A DNA stretch of 52,272 bases. Origin: Lachnospiraceae bacterium. Lineage in GTDB: Bacteria; Bacillota; Clostridia; Lachnospirales; Lachnospiraceae. Numbering within the stretch: the first letter of the stretch is position 1; each line of letters starts with the position of its first letter. Both the position numbers and the translations under genes were made by a program. The notes under the pieces are model-generated. The model ran no database searches. It saw only the letters and a list, made by a program, of their open reading frames with translations, and had not been told where the DNA came from. Location: positions 1-52,272 of the forward strand of contig JAJBTX010000089.1 in the NCBI GenBank assembly GCA_020860645.1, given 5' to 3'. Positions 35,797-44,464 of this stretch are shown here, piece by piece.

Positions 35797-36876
35797 ATGA
35801 AAAAGAAAGCATTGAGTATCTTACTGGCAGCCGCCATGGCGGGCGCGCTTCTGACCGGGTGCGGCGGAAGCTCTTCATCCACATCGACCGAGGCGGAGGA
35901 AACCGCCGAGGAAGAGACCGCGGAAGAGGAGACAGAGGAAGCCGCTGAGGAAGAGGCGGCGGAGGAGACCGAAGGCGCGGTTTACAACATCGCGATTGTC
36001 AAGCAGATGGATCACGCGTCCCTCGATGAGATCGCGGAGGCGATCGAGGCGGAGCTGGACGTGATCGCCGAGGAGAACGGTGTGACGATCAACTATGAGA
36101 CCTACTCCGGACAGGGCGAGCAGTCGGTGCTGACCCAGATCGGGACGCAGGTGATCTCCGAGGGCGTGGACGCGATCATCCCGATCGCGACGCTGGCGGC
36201 TCAGGTCATGGTGACCTGCGCGGAGGAGACTCAGACGCCGGTGATCTTCGCGGCGATCTCGGACCCGGAGGGCGCGGAGCTCACGGATATCGATTATCTG
36301 ACCGGTACTTCCGACGCGCTGAACACCGAGTTCATCATGGATATGATGTTCGCGCAGAACGCGGATATTCAGAAGGTCGGCCTTCTGTACTCCTTGTCTG
36401 AGGACAATTCCACGACCCCGATCGCAGAGGCAAAGGCCTATCTTGACGCGGCGGGCATCGAGTATGTGGAGAAGACCGCCAATACAAACGACGAAGTCAT
36501 CACCGCGGCCAGCGCGCTGATCGCGGAGGGCGTCGATACGATTTTCACGCCGACCGACAACGTGGTCATGGCTGCGGAGCTTGCGATCTATGAAAATCTG
36601 ATCGAGGCCGGCATCCTTCACTATACGGGAGCGGATTCCTTCGTTCGCAACGGCGCTTTCGCGACCTGCGGCGTCAACTATACGGAGCTCGGCTATGAGA
36701 CTGCGGACCTCGCCTATGAGGCCATTGTAAACGGCATGGTTGATATGGAAGATTACTATCTGATGGATGGCGGCATCATCACGGTCAATACTGAGACAGC
36801 CGAGGCCATCGGTGCGGATTACTCCGTATTCGCGGATATGGGTGAGCTTGTAGAGGTTATCACAACAGAGGATTAA
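35797..36876 (+). CDS. trpX: ABC transporter substrate-binding lipoprotein, TrpX-type
   Basis: About 359 residues. A lipoprotein signal peptide ends in ALLTGCGG, followed by a Glu-rich linker of about 45 residues and a PF04392 ABC substrate-binding domain (from YNIAIVKQMDH). The ATG at 35797 has GGAGG (35784-35788) at 8 nt; the in-frame ATG at 35782 lies over that site and is rejected. The tryptophan T-box upstream and the permease and ATPase downstream reproduce the TrpXYP arrangement proposed for tryptophan uptake in Firmicutes. The substrate is inferred from the T-box; the same family also carries other ligands. Confidence 0.88.
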   Translation: MKKKALSILLAAAMAGALLTGCGGSSSSTSTEAEETAEEETAEEETEEAAEEEAAEETEGAVYNIAIVKQMDHASLDEIAEAIEAELDVIAEENGVTINYETYSGQGEQSVLTQIGTQVISEGVDAIIPIATLAAQVMVTCAEETQTPVIFAAISDPEGAELTDIDYLTGTSDALNTEFIMDMMFAQNADIQKVGLLYSLSEDNSTTPIAEAKAYLDAAGIEYVEKTANTNDEVITAASALIAEGVDTIFTPTDNVVMAAELAIYENLIEAGILHYTGADSFVRNGAFATCGVNYTELGYETADLAYEAIVNGMVDMEDYYLMDGGIITVNTETAEAIGADYSVFADMGELVEVITTED

Positions 36877-36879
36877 TAT

Positions 36880-37788
36880 ATGGTTTATGTGATTCAGACA
36901 GCCCTGGAGCTGGGCTTTATGTATGCGCTGGTGGCGATGGCGCTCTATCTGAGCTATCGTACGCTCGATATCGCGGACCTGACCACGGACAGCTGTTTCG
37001 TGCTCGGAGCTGCGGTGTCGGTGACGGTGGCGGCCACGGGTCATCCGTTTCTGGCGGTTGTCGCGGCGATGCTGGCCGGCGCCTGTGCCGGTTTTGTGAC
37101 GGCATTTCTGCAGACCAGGCTTGGCGTGCCCTCGATTCTGGCCGGAATCGTCACCAATACCGGTCTCTATACGGTCAACCTGATGGTGATGGGCTGGAGC
37201 TCAAATGTCAGCCTGCTCAAGCAGGAGACGATGTTTACGCTGCTCAAGGCGACCGGGATCGGCGGCGGATGGTATAAGCTCCTGCTGGCTGCCTGTATCA
37301 CGATTCTGGCGGCCATATTTCTCTACTGGTTCCTCGGGACGCGTCTGGGGCTCAGCATCCGGGCGACCGGCGACAATGCGGATATGGTGCGTGCTTCCTC
37401 GGTCAATCCGGTTATGACGATCACGATCGGACTCTGTATTTCGAACTCGCTGACCGCGCTCTCAGGAGCCGTCGTCGGACAGTATCAGAAGTCCGCGGAT
37501 ATCAACGGCGGTTCGAGCATCGTTGTCATTGGCCTGGCCTGCCTGATCATCGGTGAAACCGTGATGGGCAAGCGCTCCGTGCTCAAGGGTGTGATCGCCT
37601 CCATCGTCGGGAGCCTGATCTATCGCTTTATCTACGCGGTCATCCTGAAGACCGGCATTGTGCCGATCGAGTGCCTGAAGCTGGTGACGGCCATCGTCGT
37701 CGCGCTCGCGATTGCGGCGCCCTCGCTGAAGGAGTGGAGCGCGTTCCAGGGACGCAGGATGAAGGCGTCCCGGAAGGGAGGCGAGTGA
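36880..37788 (+). CDS. trpY: ABC transporter permease, TrpY-type
   Basis: 302 residues with about eight to nine membrane segments. It is a BPD_transp_2 (LivH-like) permease, the family that pairs with PF04392 binding proteins, with GLRLGLSIRATGDN-like (TRLGLSIRATGDNADMVRA) and GEVALACLIIGET-like (VVIGLACLIIGETVMG) segments. It begins 3 nt after trpX and ends 1 nt before trpP, so the three genes form one operon under the T-box. Confidence 0.9.
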   Translation: MVYVIQTALELGFMYALVAMALYLSYRTLDIADLTTDSCFVLGAAVSVTVAATGHPFLAVVAAMLAGACAGFVTAFLQTRLGVPSILAGIVTNTGLYTVNLMVMGWSSNVSLLKQETMFTLLKATGIGGGWYKLLLAACITILAAIFLYWFLGTRLGLSIRATGDNADMVRASSVNPVMTITIGLCISNSLTALSGAVVGQYQKSADINGGSSIVVIGLACLIIGETVMGKRSVLKGVIASIVGSLIYRFIYAVILKTGIVPIECLKLVTAIVVALAIAAPSLKEWSAFQGRRMKASRKGGE

Positions 37789-37789
37789 C

Positions 37790-38593
37790 ATGCTCAGACT
37801 GGAAAAGATCAAAAAGACCTTTAATCCGGGTACGGTCAATGAAAAATGTGCGGTGCGGGACTTGAGCCTGCATCTGAAACCGGGCGATTTCGCGACGATC
37901 ATCGGTTCGAACGGAGCCGGGAAGTCCACGATGCTGAACGCGATCGCGGGCAGCTTTTACGTGGACGAGGGCTCGGTGATTCTGGACGGGAAGGATATCA
38001 CCTTTACGCCGGACTACAAGCGGAGCCGCGTGATCGGGCGGCTGTTCCAGGATCCCTTACGGGGAACTGCCCCGCATATGACGATTGAGGAAAATCTGGC
38101 GCTCGCCTACCTGCGCGCCTCGGACGGAAAGGCGCCCTTCAGCCGCATCTCGGCGAAGAATAAGGCCTTCTTCCGGGAAGAGCTCGCGCTTCTTGAGATG
38201 GGGCTCGAGGATCGGATGAAGCAGCCGGTCGGACTGCTCTCCGGCGGACAGCGGCAGGCGCTGACGCTGCTGATGGCGACGATGGTACCGCCGAAGATTC
38301 TGCTGCTCGACGAGCACACGGCGGCGCTCGACCCGGCCACTGCGGATATCGTGCTGGATCTGACGAAGAGAATTATCGCGCAGAACCATACGACCTGTCT
38401 GATGGTCACACATAATATGCAGCAGGCGCTGAGCATGGGCAATCGCACGATCATGATGGACGACGGAAAGATCGTCTTTGATGTGGAGGGCGAGGAACGG
38501 GCGCGTATGAGCGTCTCCGACCTGCTCGAAAAATTCCGCACGGGAGCCGGAAAAAATCTCGACAACGACCGGATCCTTCTCTCAATGGAATAA
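37790..38593 (+). CDS. trpP: ABC transporter ATP-binding protein, TrpP-type
   Basis: 267 residues. Walker A GSNGAGKST, signature LLSGGQRQALTLLMA, Walker B ILLLDEHTAALDP and the H-loop CLMVTHNMQQAL are all present. It powers the TrpX/TrpY importer. A terminator follows its stop codon by 14 nt, closing the operon. Confidence 0.92.
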   Translation: MLRLEKIKKTFNPGTVNEKCAVRDLSLHLKPGDFATIIGSNGAGKSTMLNAIAGSFYVDEGSVILDGKDITFTPDYKRSRVIGRLFQDPLRGTAPHMTIEENLALAYLRASDGKAPFSRISAKNKAFFREELALLEMGLEDRMKQPVGLLSGGQRQALTLLMATMVPPKILLLDEHTAALDPATADIVLDLTKRIIAQNHTTCLMVTHNMQQALSMGNRTIMMDDGKIVFDVEGEERARMSVSDLLEKFRTGAGKNLDNDRILLSME

Positions 38594-38607
38594 AGAAAAA
38601 GAAACGG

Positions 38608-38642
38608 ACGGAACCGCATTTGACAGGCGGTTCCGTTTTTTT
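38608..38642 (+). terminator. Rho-independent terminator of the trpXYP operon
   Basis: A perfect 10-bp stem ACGGAACCGC/GCGGTTCCGT (38608-38617 with 38627-38636) with a nine-base loop, then seven T. It isolates the sporulation genes that follow. Confidence 0.93.
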
Positions 38643-38682
38643 GCGCGTTTCCGGCAGAATAATCCGGAATACTGCCCGGTTC

Positions 38683-38757
38683 TGTCGACTCCACGCGAGA
38701 GGATCAGCGTTTCGACAACAGTGAATGACAGCTTATGCGCGGGCTTTTCCCTATAAT
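38683..38757 (+). promoter_or_regulatory. Spo0A-type promoter of spoIIGA-sigE
   Basis: TATAAT at 38752-38757 lies 29 nt before the spoIIGA start. A -35-like ATGACA (38725-38730) is 21 nt upstream, the long spacing known for the Bacillus spoIIG promoter, which Spo0A-P activates. Just upstream is TTCGACA (38711-38717), the exact inverted 0A-box core, and further up TGTCGAC (38683-38689), a 6 of 7 match. Arrangement and gene identity fit a Spo0A-dependent sigma-A promoter; direct binding is inferred. Confidence 0.75.
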
Positions 38758-38785
38758 GAATCCAGCACAAGTAAGAGGGCAGCAA

Positions 38786-39565
38786 GTGTATTATGAAGTA
38801 TATGTAGATATCCTCTTTGCGGAAAATCTCTGGATGGATGCGGCAATTCTTCTGCTGACCGCTGGCTTTTTGCGTCTGCGGGTGCGGAAAAGGAGAATTG
38901 CGCTGGCCGCGTTTCTGGGATCTGTGGGAGCCTGCGCGCTGACCGTCTTTTCGGCCTACATAAACGGAATCGGATATTTTGCCGGGATGCTGGCGATCTG
39001 CGCGGTGATGGCCGTCGTCGCGTTTCCGGAACGCGGGAAATTCTGCGGCGCGTGTTTGGGCCTCTACCTGGAGGCTTTTCTCCTGAACGGTCTGCTCCGC
39101 TATCTCGCGCAGTTTCATCCGCTCTGCGGGCTCTGGACTGCGGCTGTCGGCACAGTGGCCTGTCTGCTGCTGTACGCGGCGCAGCGCCTGTTGAACCGGC
39201 AGAAAAGGCTGGCTGCGCTGAACTGCGAGGCGACGCTCATCTGCGGGGAGAGCCGGATCACGGTCACGGGTTTTTATGACACGGGGAATGGCCTTTACGA
39301 TCCGATCAGCGGCCGCCCGGTCAGCATCCTCGCGCCGGAGCTCCTCGAAAGGCTGCTGACCGGGGCAGGCAGAGAATTGCCGTCGCGCATGATACCGTAT
39401 CGCACCATCATGCAGAGCGGAGTCCTGAAGGCCTATCTGCTGGATTCCCTGGAGCTTCCGGACGCGGACGGCATCCGCGTCGTAAAGCAGCCCCTGATAG
39501 CCTGCATGCAGCAGGGCCGGAATTCCCGTCTTCTTATACTTCATCGAGACCTGCTTCCCCCGTAG
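38786..39565 (+). CDS. spoIIGA: Sigma-E processing aspartic peptidase SpoIIGA
   Basis: 259 residues. Five hydrophobic segments (about residues 5-150) form the membrane domain, followed by a cytoplasmic protease half with [13 protein letters not shown], the aspartic protease D-T-G motif. It cleaves the pro-peptide of sigma-E in the mother cell after a forespore signal. I start at GTG 38786: it gives the classical [11 protein letters not shown] terminus and has AAGAGGG upstream. The ATG at 38735 would place the -10 box inside the gene. sigE follows by 11 nt. Confidence 0.92.
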   Translation: MYYEVYVDILFAENLWMDAAILLLTAGFLRLRVRKRRIALAAFLGSVGACALTVFSAYINGIGYFAGMLAICAVMAVVAFPERGKFCGACLGLYLEAFLLNGLLRYLAQFHPLCGLWTAAVGTVACLLLYAAQRLLNRQKRLAALNCEATLICGESRITVTGFYDTGNGLYDPISGRPVSILAPELLERLLTGAGRELPSRMIPYRTIMQSGVLKAYLLDSLELPDADGIRVVKQPLIACMQQGRNSRLLILHRDLLPP

Positions 39566-39576
39566 AGGAGGCAAGC

Positions 39577-40317
39577 ATGATATTCAAAGTGACAGTTCCG
39601 CGCCAGATTCAGCTTAAAGTAGCTCCGCGCCTGAAGACGATGCTTTTCGCGCGCAAAGGCGAAATCCATTATATCGGGGGATCGGAGATTCTCCCTCCAC
39701 CGCTGAACGCCGAGGAAGAGGCCGCGGCGATCCTGGGTCTGGAAGGGGAGGAGAGCGAGGAGGCCAGGGCGCGCCTGATCGAGCACAACCTGCGGCTGGT
39801 CGTGTACATAGCGAAAAAATTTGAGAACACCGGCGTCGGTGTGGAGGATCTGATCTCGATCGGGACGATTGGCCTGATCAAGGCCATCAACACCTTTAAC
39901 CGCAGTAAAAATATCAAGCTTGCAACCTACGCCTCACGCTGCATTGAAAATGAGATCCTGATGTATTTAAGGCGCAACAGCAAGCTGCGTATGGAGGTGT
40001 CGATCGATGAGCCGCTGAACGTGGACTGGGACGGAAACGAGCTGCTGCTCTCCGATATACTCGGCACGGACGCGGATATCATTTACCGCGATCTGGAAAA
40101 CGAGGTCGAGCGGAGCCTGCTGCGCAAGGCGCTCTCCAGGCTGAATCAGCGCGAAAAGACGATCATCGAGCTGCGCTTCGGCCTGCGCCATCCGACCGGG
40201 CGCGAGATGACCCAGAAGGAGGTCGCGGACCGGCTCGGCATCTCACAGTCCTACATCTCGCGTCTGGAAAAGAAGATTATCGGACGGCTGCGAAAAGAAA
40301 TTGTGAAATACGAATAA
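39577..40317 (+). CDS. sigE: RNA polymerase sporulation sigma factor SigE (pro-form)
   Basis: 246 residues. An N-terminal pro-sequence of about 25-30 residues (up to the EIHYIGGSE region) precedes sigma regions 2 ([16 protein letters not shown] and [16 protein letters not shown]) and 4 (helix-turn-helix [22 protein letters not shown]). It directs early mother-cell transcription. It is paired with its protease gene spoIIGA, as in all endospore formers. No terminator follows; a structured repeat lies between it and sigG. Confidence 0.96.
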   Translation: MIFKVTVPRQIQLKVAPRLKTMLFARKGEIHYIGGSEILPPPLNAEEEAAAILGLEGEESEEARARLIEHNLRLVVYIAKKFENTGVGVEDLISIGTIGLIKAINTFNRSKNIKLATYASRCIENEILMYLRRNSKLRMEVSIDEPLNVDWDGNELLLSDILGTDADIIYRDLENEVERSLLRKALSRLNQREKTIIELRFGLRHPTGREMTQKEVADRLGISQSYISRLEKKIIGRLRKEIVKYE

Positions 40318-40373
40318 AATGATTTGTTTCACACTCCTGCATTAAGAGAACGATTTTGGGAAATCCTCTTTAC

Positions 40374-40536
40374 TATAAAAGCCCCGGACGGCGGCTATGT
40401 GGACTGCTTGCTTGCAAGCAAGGACACATAGACATCGGCCGGGCTAGCCTGTATGAGCAAGTAGGGCGATAGCCCGGATTGCGAATACTGGCGGCGATTG
40501 CGAGAGCGCGTAAGCGCGGAGCAATCGGCTTTTATA
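40374..40536 (+). repeat. Structured intergenic repeat, family 1, copy 3
   Basis: A 163-nt element closed by TATAAAAGC (40374-40382) with GCTTTTATA (40528-40536). It is close to copy 1 base by base, but where stems differ both arms change: the closing pair T-A to C-G, the inner hairpin TGCATGC/GCATGCA to TGCTTGC/GCAAGCA, the segment GGACT/AGTCC to GGGCT/AGCCC, and the terminal GCTC/GAGC to GCGC/GCGC. It fills most of the sigE-sigG gap and ends 20 nt before the sigG ATG, so it would form the 5' leader of any mRNA entering sigG from upstream. Confidence 0.85.
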
Positions 40537-40556
40537 TTTAGTGCAGGAGGAGTGGA

Positions 40557-41333
40557 ATGACATCAAACAAGGTGGAAATCTGCGGAGTCAACACAGCCAG
40601 ACTCCCGCTTCTCACAAATGAAGAAAAGACAATGCTCTTTGAACGCATTCAGAAAGGAGATAAAGAGGCGAGAGAGCTGTACATCAGGGGGAATTTAAGG
40701 CTGGTTTTAAGCGTCATCAAGCGTTTTTCCTCCAGCAATGAGAACGCGGACGACCTCTTTCAGATCGGCTGCATCGGACTCATCAAGGCCATCGACAATT
40801 TCGACTGTACGATGGATGTGAAATTCAGTACCTACGCGGTGCCGATGATTGTCGGGGAAATCCGCAGATATTTAAGAGACAACAACAGCATCCGGGTCAG
40901 CCGTTCCCTCCGCGACATCGCCTACAAGGCGATCTACGCACGGGAAATGCTCTCCCGCGAGACTTCCGGAGAGCCCACGCTCGAACAGATTTCCGAAGCG
41001 ATCGACGTGCCGAAGGAGGATATCGTCTATGCCCTCGACGCGATCCAGAGCCCGATCAGTCTCTACGATCCCGTCTATACTGAGGGCGGCGACACGCTCT
41101 ACGTCATGGATCAGATCAGTGACCGCAAAAATAAAGAGGAAAACTGGGTGCGGGATCTGTCGCTCTCCGAGGCCATGAAAAAACTGACTCCCCGGGAAAA
41201 CCATATCATCAACCTGCGCTTCTTCGAGGGGCGCACGCAGATGGAGGTTGCCGAGGAGATTCACATCTCACAGGCGCAGGTCAGCCGTCTTGAGAAAAAC
41301 GCGCTGAAGACCATGCGAAACTATCTGAGCTAG
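40557..41333 (+). CDS. sigG: RNA polymerase sporulation sigma factor SigG
   Basis: 258 residues, no pro-sequence. The N terminus MTSNKVEICGVNTARLPLLT is characteristic of SigG; regions 2 (ADDLFQIGCIGLIKAIDNFD), 3 and 4 (TQMEVAEEIHISQAQVSRLEKN) are complete. It controls late forespore transcription. AGGAGG (40545-40550) gives the start. A weak SigF/SigG-like promoter (GCATT 40339-40343, GGGAAATC about 14 nt on) lies before the repeat, but the match is partial. Its TAG stop shares the CTAG palindrome with the stop of the convergent gene. Confidence 0.96.
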   Translation: MTSNKVEICGVNTARLPLLTNEEKTMLFERIQKGDKEARELYIRGNLRLVLSVIKRFSSSNENADDLFQIGCIGLIKAIDNFDCTMDVKFSTYAVPMIVGEIRRYLRDNNSIRVSRSLRDIAYKAIYAREMLSRETSGEPTLEQISEAIDVPKEDIVYALDAIQSPISLYDPVYTEGGDTLYVMDQISDRKNKEENWVRDLSLSEAMKKLTPRENHIINLRFFEGRTQMEVAEEIHISQAQVSRLEKNALKTMRNYLS

Positions 41334-41596
41334 CGCCAGATTTTTCTTGGCGCGAGCGCTTCCTCTTCGTGAATTTCGACGAGAATAATGTCCGGCCCGA
41401 TCTGGCAGATGCATTTCCATGGAATGATATATTCCTGGTCAGGGCTTAAAAATCCCAGCAGCCGGTTCGGCCCGGGCACGACAATCGCGCAGACCGCGCC
41501 GGTCTTTTCATCAAATACGAGATCACTCACACGTCCGAGCCGCTTGCAGTCGCAGCGGTTGACGATATCCTTTTCCTTCAGTTCACAAAAACGCAT
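41330..41596 (-). CDS. YlmC/YmxH family PRC-barrel sporulation protein
   Basis: 88 residues, a single PRC-barrel-like beta domain (MRFCELKEKDIVNRCDCKRL, GRVSDLVFDEKTGAVCAIVV, EYIIPWKCICQIGPDIILV). The family is found in sporulating Firmicutes, often beside sigG/sigE or the ylm genes, with no proven role. The frame is open far upstream, but the ATG at 41596 with GGAAG at 9 nt gives the family N terminus. It converges on sigG and overlaps it by the stop codons. Confidence 0.88.
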   Translation of the reverse strand: MRFCELKEKDIVNRCDCKRLGRVSDLVFDEKTGAVCAIVVPGPNRLLGFLSPDQEYIIPWKCICQIGPDIILVEIHEEEALAPRKIWR

Positions 41597-41646
41597 ACAG
41601 CCGCACTTCCTTTTTATTTTCAGTCTATGAATAAAACCGGCTTTGA

Positions 41647-41676
41647 TTGACAGCCGGGCGACTCCTGGTTTATACT
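41647..41676 (+). promoter_or_regulatory. Sigma-A promoter of nrdR-aroK
   Basis: TTGACA (41647-41652), an 18-nt spacer and TATACT (41671-41676), 35 nt before the nrdR ATG, which also has an AGGGAGG site. Both boxes are close to consensus. Confidence 0.82.
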
Positions 41677-41710
41677 GAAAAACGGCAGAAGAAAGGGAGG
41701 TAAGGGTAAG

Positions 41711-42160
41711 ATGAAGTGTCCATACTGCGGGAAGGACAATACGCGGGTGATCGATTCGAGACCGGCGGATGACGGCGATTCTATCCGGCGCAGACGGGAG
41801 TGCGACGAGTGCCACAAGCGTTTTACGACCTATGAGAAGGTAGAACTGATCCCGATCATGGTCATTAAGAAGGACAATAACCGCGAGACCTACGACCGCT
41901 CGAAGATCGAGGGCGGCGTGTTCCGCGCCTGCCACAAGCGCCCGATCTCCACGGCGCAGGTGGAGGCCATGATTGACGAGGTGGAGGCGGCTGTCTTTTC
42001 CAGGGAGGAGCGGGAGGTCTCGAGCCGTGAGATCGGAGAGCTGGTCATGGAAAAGCTCCGGGATCTCGATTCCGTGGCCTATGTCCGTTTCGCATCGGTC
42101 TACCGGGAATTCAAGGACGTCAATACATTTATGAAGGAACTGGAGAAGATATTAAAATAG
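41711..42160 (+). CDS. nrdR: Transcriptional repressor NrdR
   Basis: 149 residues. The N-terminal zinc ribbon has MKCPYCGKD and CDECHKRFTTYEKVE (four Cys), followed by an ATP-cone domain (from IMVIKKDNNRETYDRSKI). NrdR senses ATP/dATP and represses ribonucleotide reductase genes through NrdR boxes. No nrd gene is in this window. Its TAG stop abuts the aroK start. Confidence 0.97.
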   Translation: MKCPYCGKDNTRVIDSRPADDGDSIRRRRECDECHKRFTTYEKVELIPIMVIKKDNNRETYDRSKIEGGVFRACHKRPISTAQVEAMIDEVEAAVFSREEREVSSREIGELVMEKLRDLDSVAYVRFASVYREFKDVNTFMKELEKILK

Positions 42161-42162
42161 TG

Positions 42163-42681
42163 ATGCGGAACCTGATACTGATTGGATTTATGGGTGCCGG
42201 CAAGACGAGCGTGGGGAAATATCTGGCGCGGAATGCCGGTATGGCTTTTGTCGACACGGATGAGCGGATCGTGGCGGAGCAGGGAATGGAGATATCCGCC
42301 ATCTTCGAAAAATATGGAGAGCCGTATTTTCGCGATCTGGAGACCGGTCTTCTGGAGCGGATGCAGACGGACATGGAAGACTCCGTGGTCTCCGTGGGCG
42401 GCGGGATGCCGGTGCGGGAGCAGAACAGGGAGCTGCTGCGAAGTCTCGGCTGCGTGATCTATCTGCAGGCGACGAAAGCGACGATTCTCGGTCGCGTGCA
42501 GAACGACGGGACGCGCCCGATGCTGCGCGGCGAAGACCTGGAGGCGCGTGTGGAGAGGCTGATGCGCGAGCGGGAGGCGCTTTACCGGGAGGCGGCGCAT
42601 CTTGTGATACATACGGACGGACGGGATATCCCGGAGGTGGCGCGCACGGTTCTTTCAGAGGCGCGCAAATTCGGGTATTGA
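42163..42681 (+). CDS. aroK: Shikimate kinase
   Basis: 172 residues. P-loop GFMGAGKTSVG, the substrate-binding FVDTDERI and GGGMPVREQN, and the lid region with NDGTRPML fit shikimate kinase, which phosphorylates shikimate with ATP. The GTG at 42160 immediately precedes the ATG at 42163; I use the ATG. There is no strong ribosome-binding site, so translation is probably coupled to nrdR, whose stop ends at 42160. Confidence 0.94.
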   Translation: MRNLILIGFMGAGKTSVGKYLARNAGMAFVDTDERIVAEQGMEISAIFEKYGEPYFRDLETGLLERMQTDMEDSVVSVGGGMPVREQNRELLRSLGCVIYLQATKATILGRVQNDGTRPMLRGEDLEARVERLMREREALYREAAHLVIHTDGRDIPEVARTVLSEARKFGY

Positions 42682-42706
42682 AAAAAGACGGAAACTATTA
42701 TAAGAT
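42678..42706 (+). promoter_or_regulatory. Sigma-A promoter of efp
   Basis: TTGAAA (42678-42683), a 17-nt spacer and TAAGAT (42701-42706). The -35 overlaps the aroK stop codon. The leader contains a small GGGGA/TCCCC hairpin (42718-42722 with 42732-42736) before an AAGGAGG site. Confidence 0.65.
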
Positions 42707-42759
42707 AGTAAGAAGTAGGGGAGTGTGAGAATCCCCCGTAACATAAGGAGGACGATTGA

Positions 42760-43317
42760 ATGATTTTTGCAGGAGATTTTAAGAACGGCGTGACGCTGGA
42801 GATCGAAGGAAACGTATATCAGATTCTTGAGTTCCAGCATGTGAAGCCCGGAAAGGGCGCGGCGTTTGTACGGGCGAAGCTTAAGAACATCATCAACGGC
42901 GGCGTTGTCGAGAAGACCTTCCGCCCGACCGAGAAGTTCCCGCTGGCCCATATTGACCGTGTGGACATGCAGTATCTCTACAGCGACGGTGATCTCTATC
43001 ACTTCATGAACGTGGAGAATTACGACCAGATCGCGCTGAACAGCGACGATATCGGCGATGCGCTGAAGTTCGTCAAGGAGAACGAGATGGTGAAGATCTG
43101 TTCCTACAAGGGGAACGTGTTCGCGGTTGAGCCGCCGCTGTTTGTGGAGCTCGAGGTCACGGAGACCGAGCCGGGCTTCAAGGGCGACACCGCTACCGGC
43201 GCATCCAAGCCCGCGACCGTTGAGACCGGCGCGACAGTCATGGTTCCGCTGTTTGTGGAGCGTGGCACGGTGATCAAGATCGACACGAGGACCGGGGAGT
43301 ATCTGTCCCGCGTATAA
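42760..43317 (+). CDS. efp: Elongation factor P
   Basis: 185 residues, the normal three-barrel EF-P. The loop [17 protein letters not shown] carries the Lys at the tip of domain I that is modified in many bacteria; no modification gene (epmA/B or ymfI-like) is in the window. EF-P relieves ribosome stalling at polyproline. It has its own promoter and terminator. Confidence 0.97.
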   Translation: MIFAGDFKNGVTLEIEGNVYQILEFQHVKPGKGAAFVRAKLKNIINGGVVEKTFRPTEKFPLAHIDRVDMQYLYSDGDLYHFMNVENYDQIALNSDDIGDALKFVKENEMVKICSYKGNVFAVEPPLFVELEVTETEPGFKGDTATGASKPATVETGATVMVPLFVERGTVIKIDTRTGEYLSRV

Positions 43318-43333
43318 GGAGAAAGATGTGTAT

Positions 43334-43382
43334 ACTGCCCCCACAGGCGGACTTTTCGGGAGTCGCCCGCGGGGGCAGTTTT
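43334..43382 (+). terminator. Rho-independent terminator of efp
   Basis: A 9-bp outer stem ACTGCCCCC/GGGGGCAGT (43334-43342 with 43371-43379) with an inner GGCGGACT/AGTCGCCC stem, then TTTTC. It starts 17 nt after the efp stop. Confidence 0.88.
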
Positions 43383-43401
43383 CATAAGGCAGGAGCAGGG
43401 G

Positions 43402-44382
43402 ATGGATAAGGAACTGTACCGGATATTCAGCAGCATTTCCGAGGAGGAGCAGGCGATTCTGGACGGAAATCAGGAAGTGCAGCGGCAGATTTACACGAAT
43501 GAAAAAGAATTTATCGTCGACAGCCGCAAGCTTCTCGAGAAGGGAAAGCTGATCATGGCGCGGCATCACACCCGTTTCATCCATTTTCCCAGGCATCGCC
43601 ATAATTATGTGGAGATCATCTACATGTATCACGGCACGACGACGCATATTCTGGGAAACGGGGAGCGCATCACGCTGGAACAGGGAGATCTGCTCTTCCT
43701 CAACCAGAACGCGGAGCATGAGATTCTTCCCGCGGGGCGGGAGGATATCGCCGTCAATTTCATCGTGCAGCCGGAATTCTTTGACACCGCCTTCCGTATG
43801 CAGGAGGATGAAAATCTGCTCTGGGATTTTCTGGTCAATATTCTGACCGGGGGCCGGGAGCAGGCGCTCTATCTCTACTTCAACGCGAAGGATGAGCTGC
43901 CGGTGCAGAATCTCATGGAAAATATGCTCTGGTCCATGGCGCATCAGCAGGTCAACCGCAGAAATATCGACCAGATTACGATGGGGCTCCTCTTTCTGCA
44001 TCTGGTGAATCTGAACGACCGCATCCGCTATGGCTCCGGCAATCCCTATGAGCAGGAGTGCATGGCGCGAATCCTCTCTTATATCGAGACGAACTACCGC
44101 ACGGCGACGCTGGAGGAGCTCTGCCGGGAGCTGCGGCAGACGTCCTCCGGGCTCAGCAAGTTCATCCGCCTCCATTCCGGCTCAACCTTCAAGGAACTGC
44201 TGCTCACAAAGCGGCTGAACCAGTCGGCTTTCCTGCTCACGAGGACGCGGCTCCCAGTGGTGGAGATCATCAACGCGGTGGGCTACGAAAATACCAGTTA
44301 TTTTCACAGCGTCTTTCGAAAACGATTCGGCATGACGCCGAAGGAATACCGGGAGGCCGCCGGGAACGGAAAAGGAAAATAA
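43402..44382 (+). CDS. AraC family regulator with N-terminal cupin domain (RhaS/RhaR-like)
   Basis: 326 residues. The N-terminal cupin sugar-sensing domain (about 50-130) contains HRHNYVEIIYMYHG and LEQGDLLFLNQNAEHEI. The C-terminal AraC domain (about 220-320) has two helix-turn-helix units and the end signature SYFHSVFRKRFGMTPKEYR. It most likely controls the rhamnulokinase operon that begins 82 nt downstream, since a strong terminator separates them and the regulator is on the same strand. The inducer is inferred from context only. Confidence 0.88.
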   Translation: MDKELYRIFSSISEEEQAILDGNQEVQRQIYTNEKEFIVDSRKLLEKGKLIMARHHTRFIHFPRHRHNYVEIIYMYHGTTTHILGNGERITLEQGDLLFLNQNAEHEILPAGREDIAVNFIVQPEFFDTAFRMQEDENLLWDFLVNILTGGREQALYLYFNAKDELPVQNLMENMLWSMAHQQVNRRNIDQITMGLLFLHLVNLNDRIRYGSGNPYEQECMARILSYIETNYRTATLEELCRELRQTSSGLSKFIRLHSGSTFKELLLTKRLNQSAFLLTRTRLPVVEIINAVGYENTSYFHSVFRKRFGMTPKEYREAAGNGKGK

Positions 44383-44421
44383 GAACGTTGTTTAAAAAAA
44401 ACAGCGTTCTTATTTTTTTTT
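44381..44421 (+). terminator. Rho-independent terminator of the AraC gene
   Basis: AAGAACGTTGTTT (44381-44393) pairs with AAACAGCGTTCTT (44399-44411, one G-U) with an A-rich loop and nine T afterwards. The stem begins within the stop codon of the regulator. Confidence 0.9.
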
Positions 44422-44464
44422 GCCCTTTTTGAAATAATCGGAGCAGAGAAGGAGGGTTTTACAT

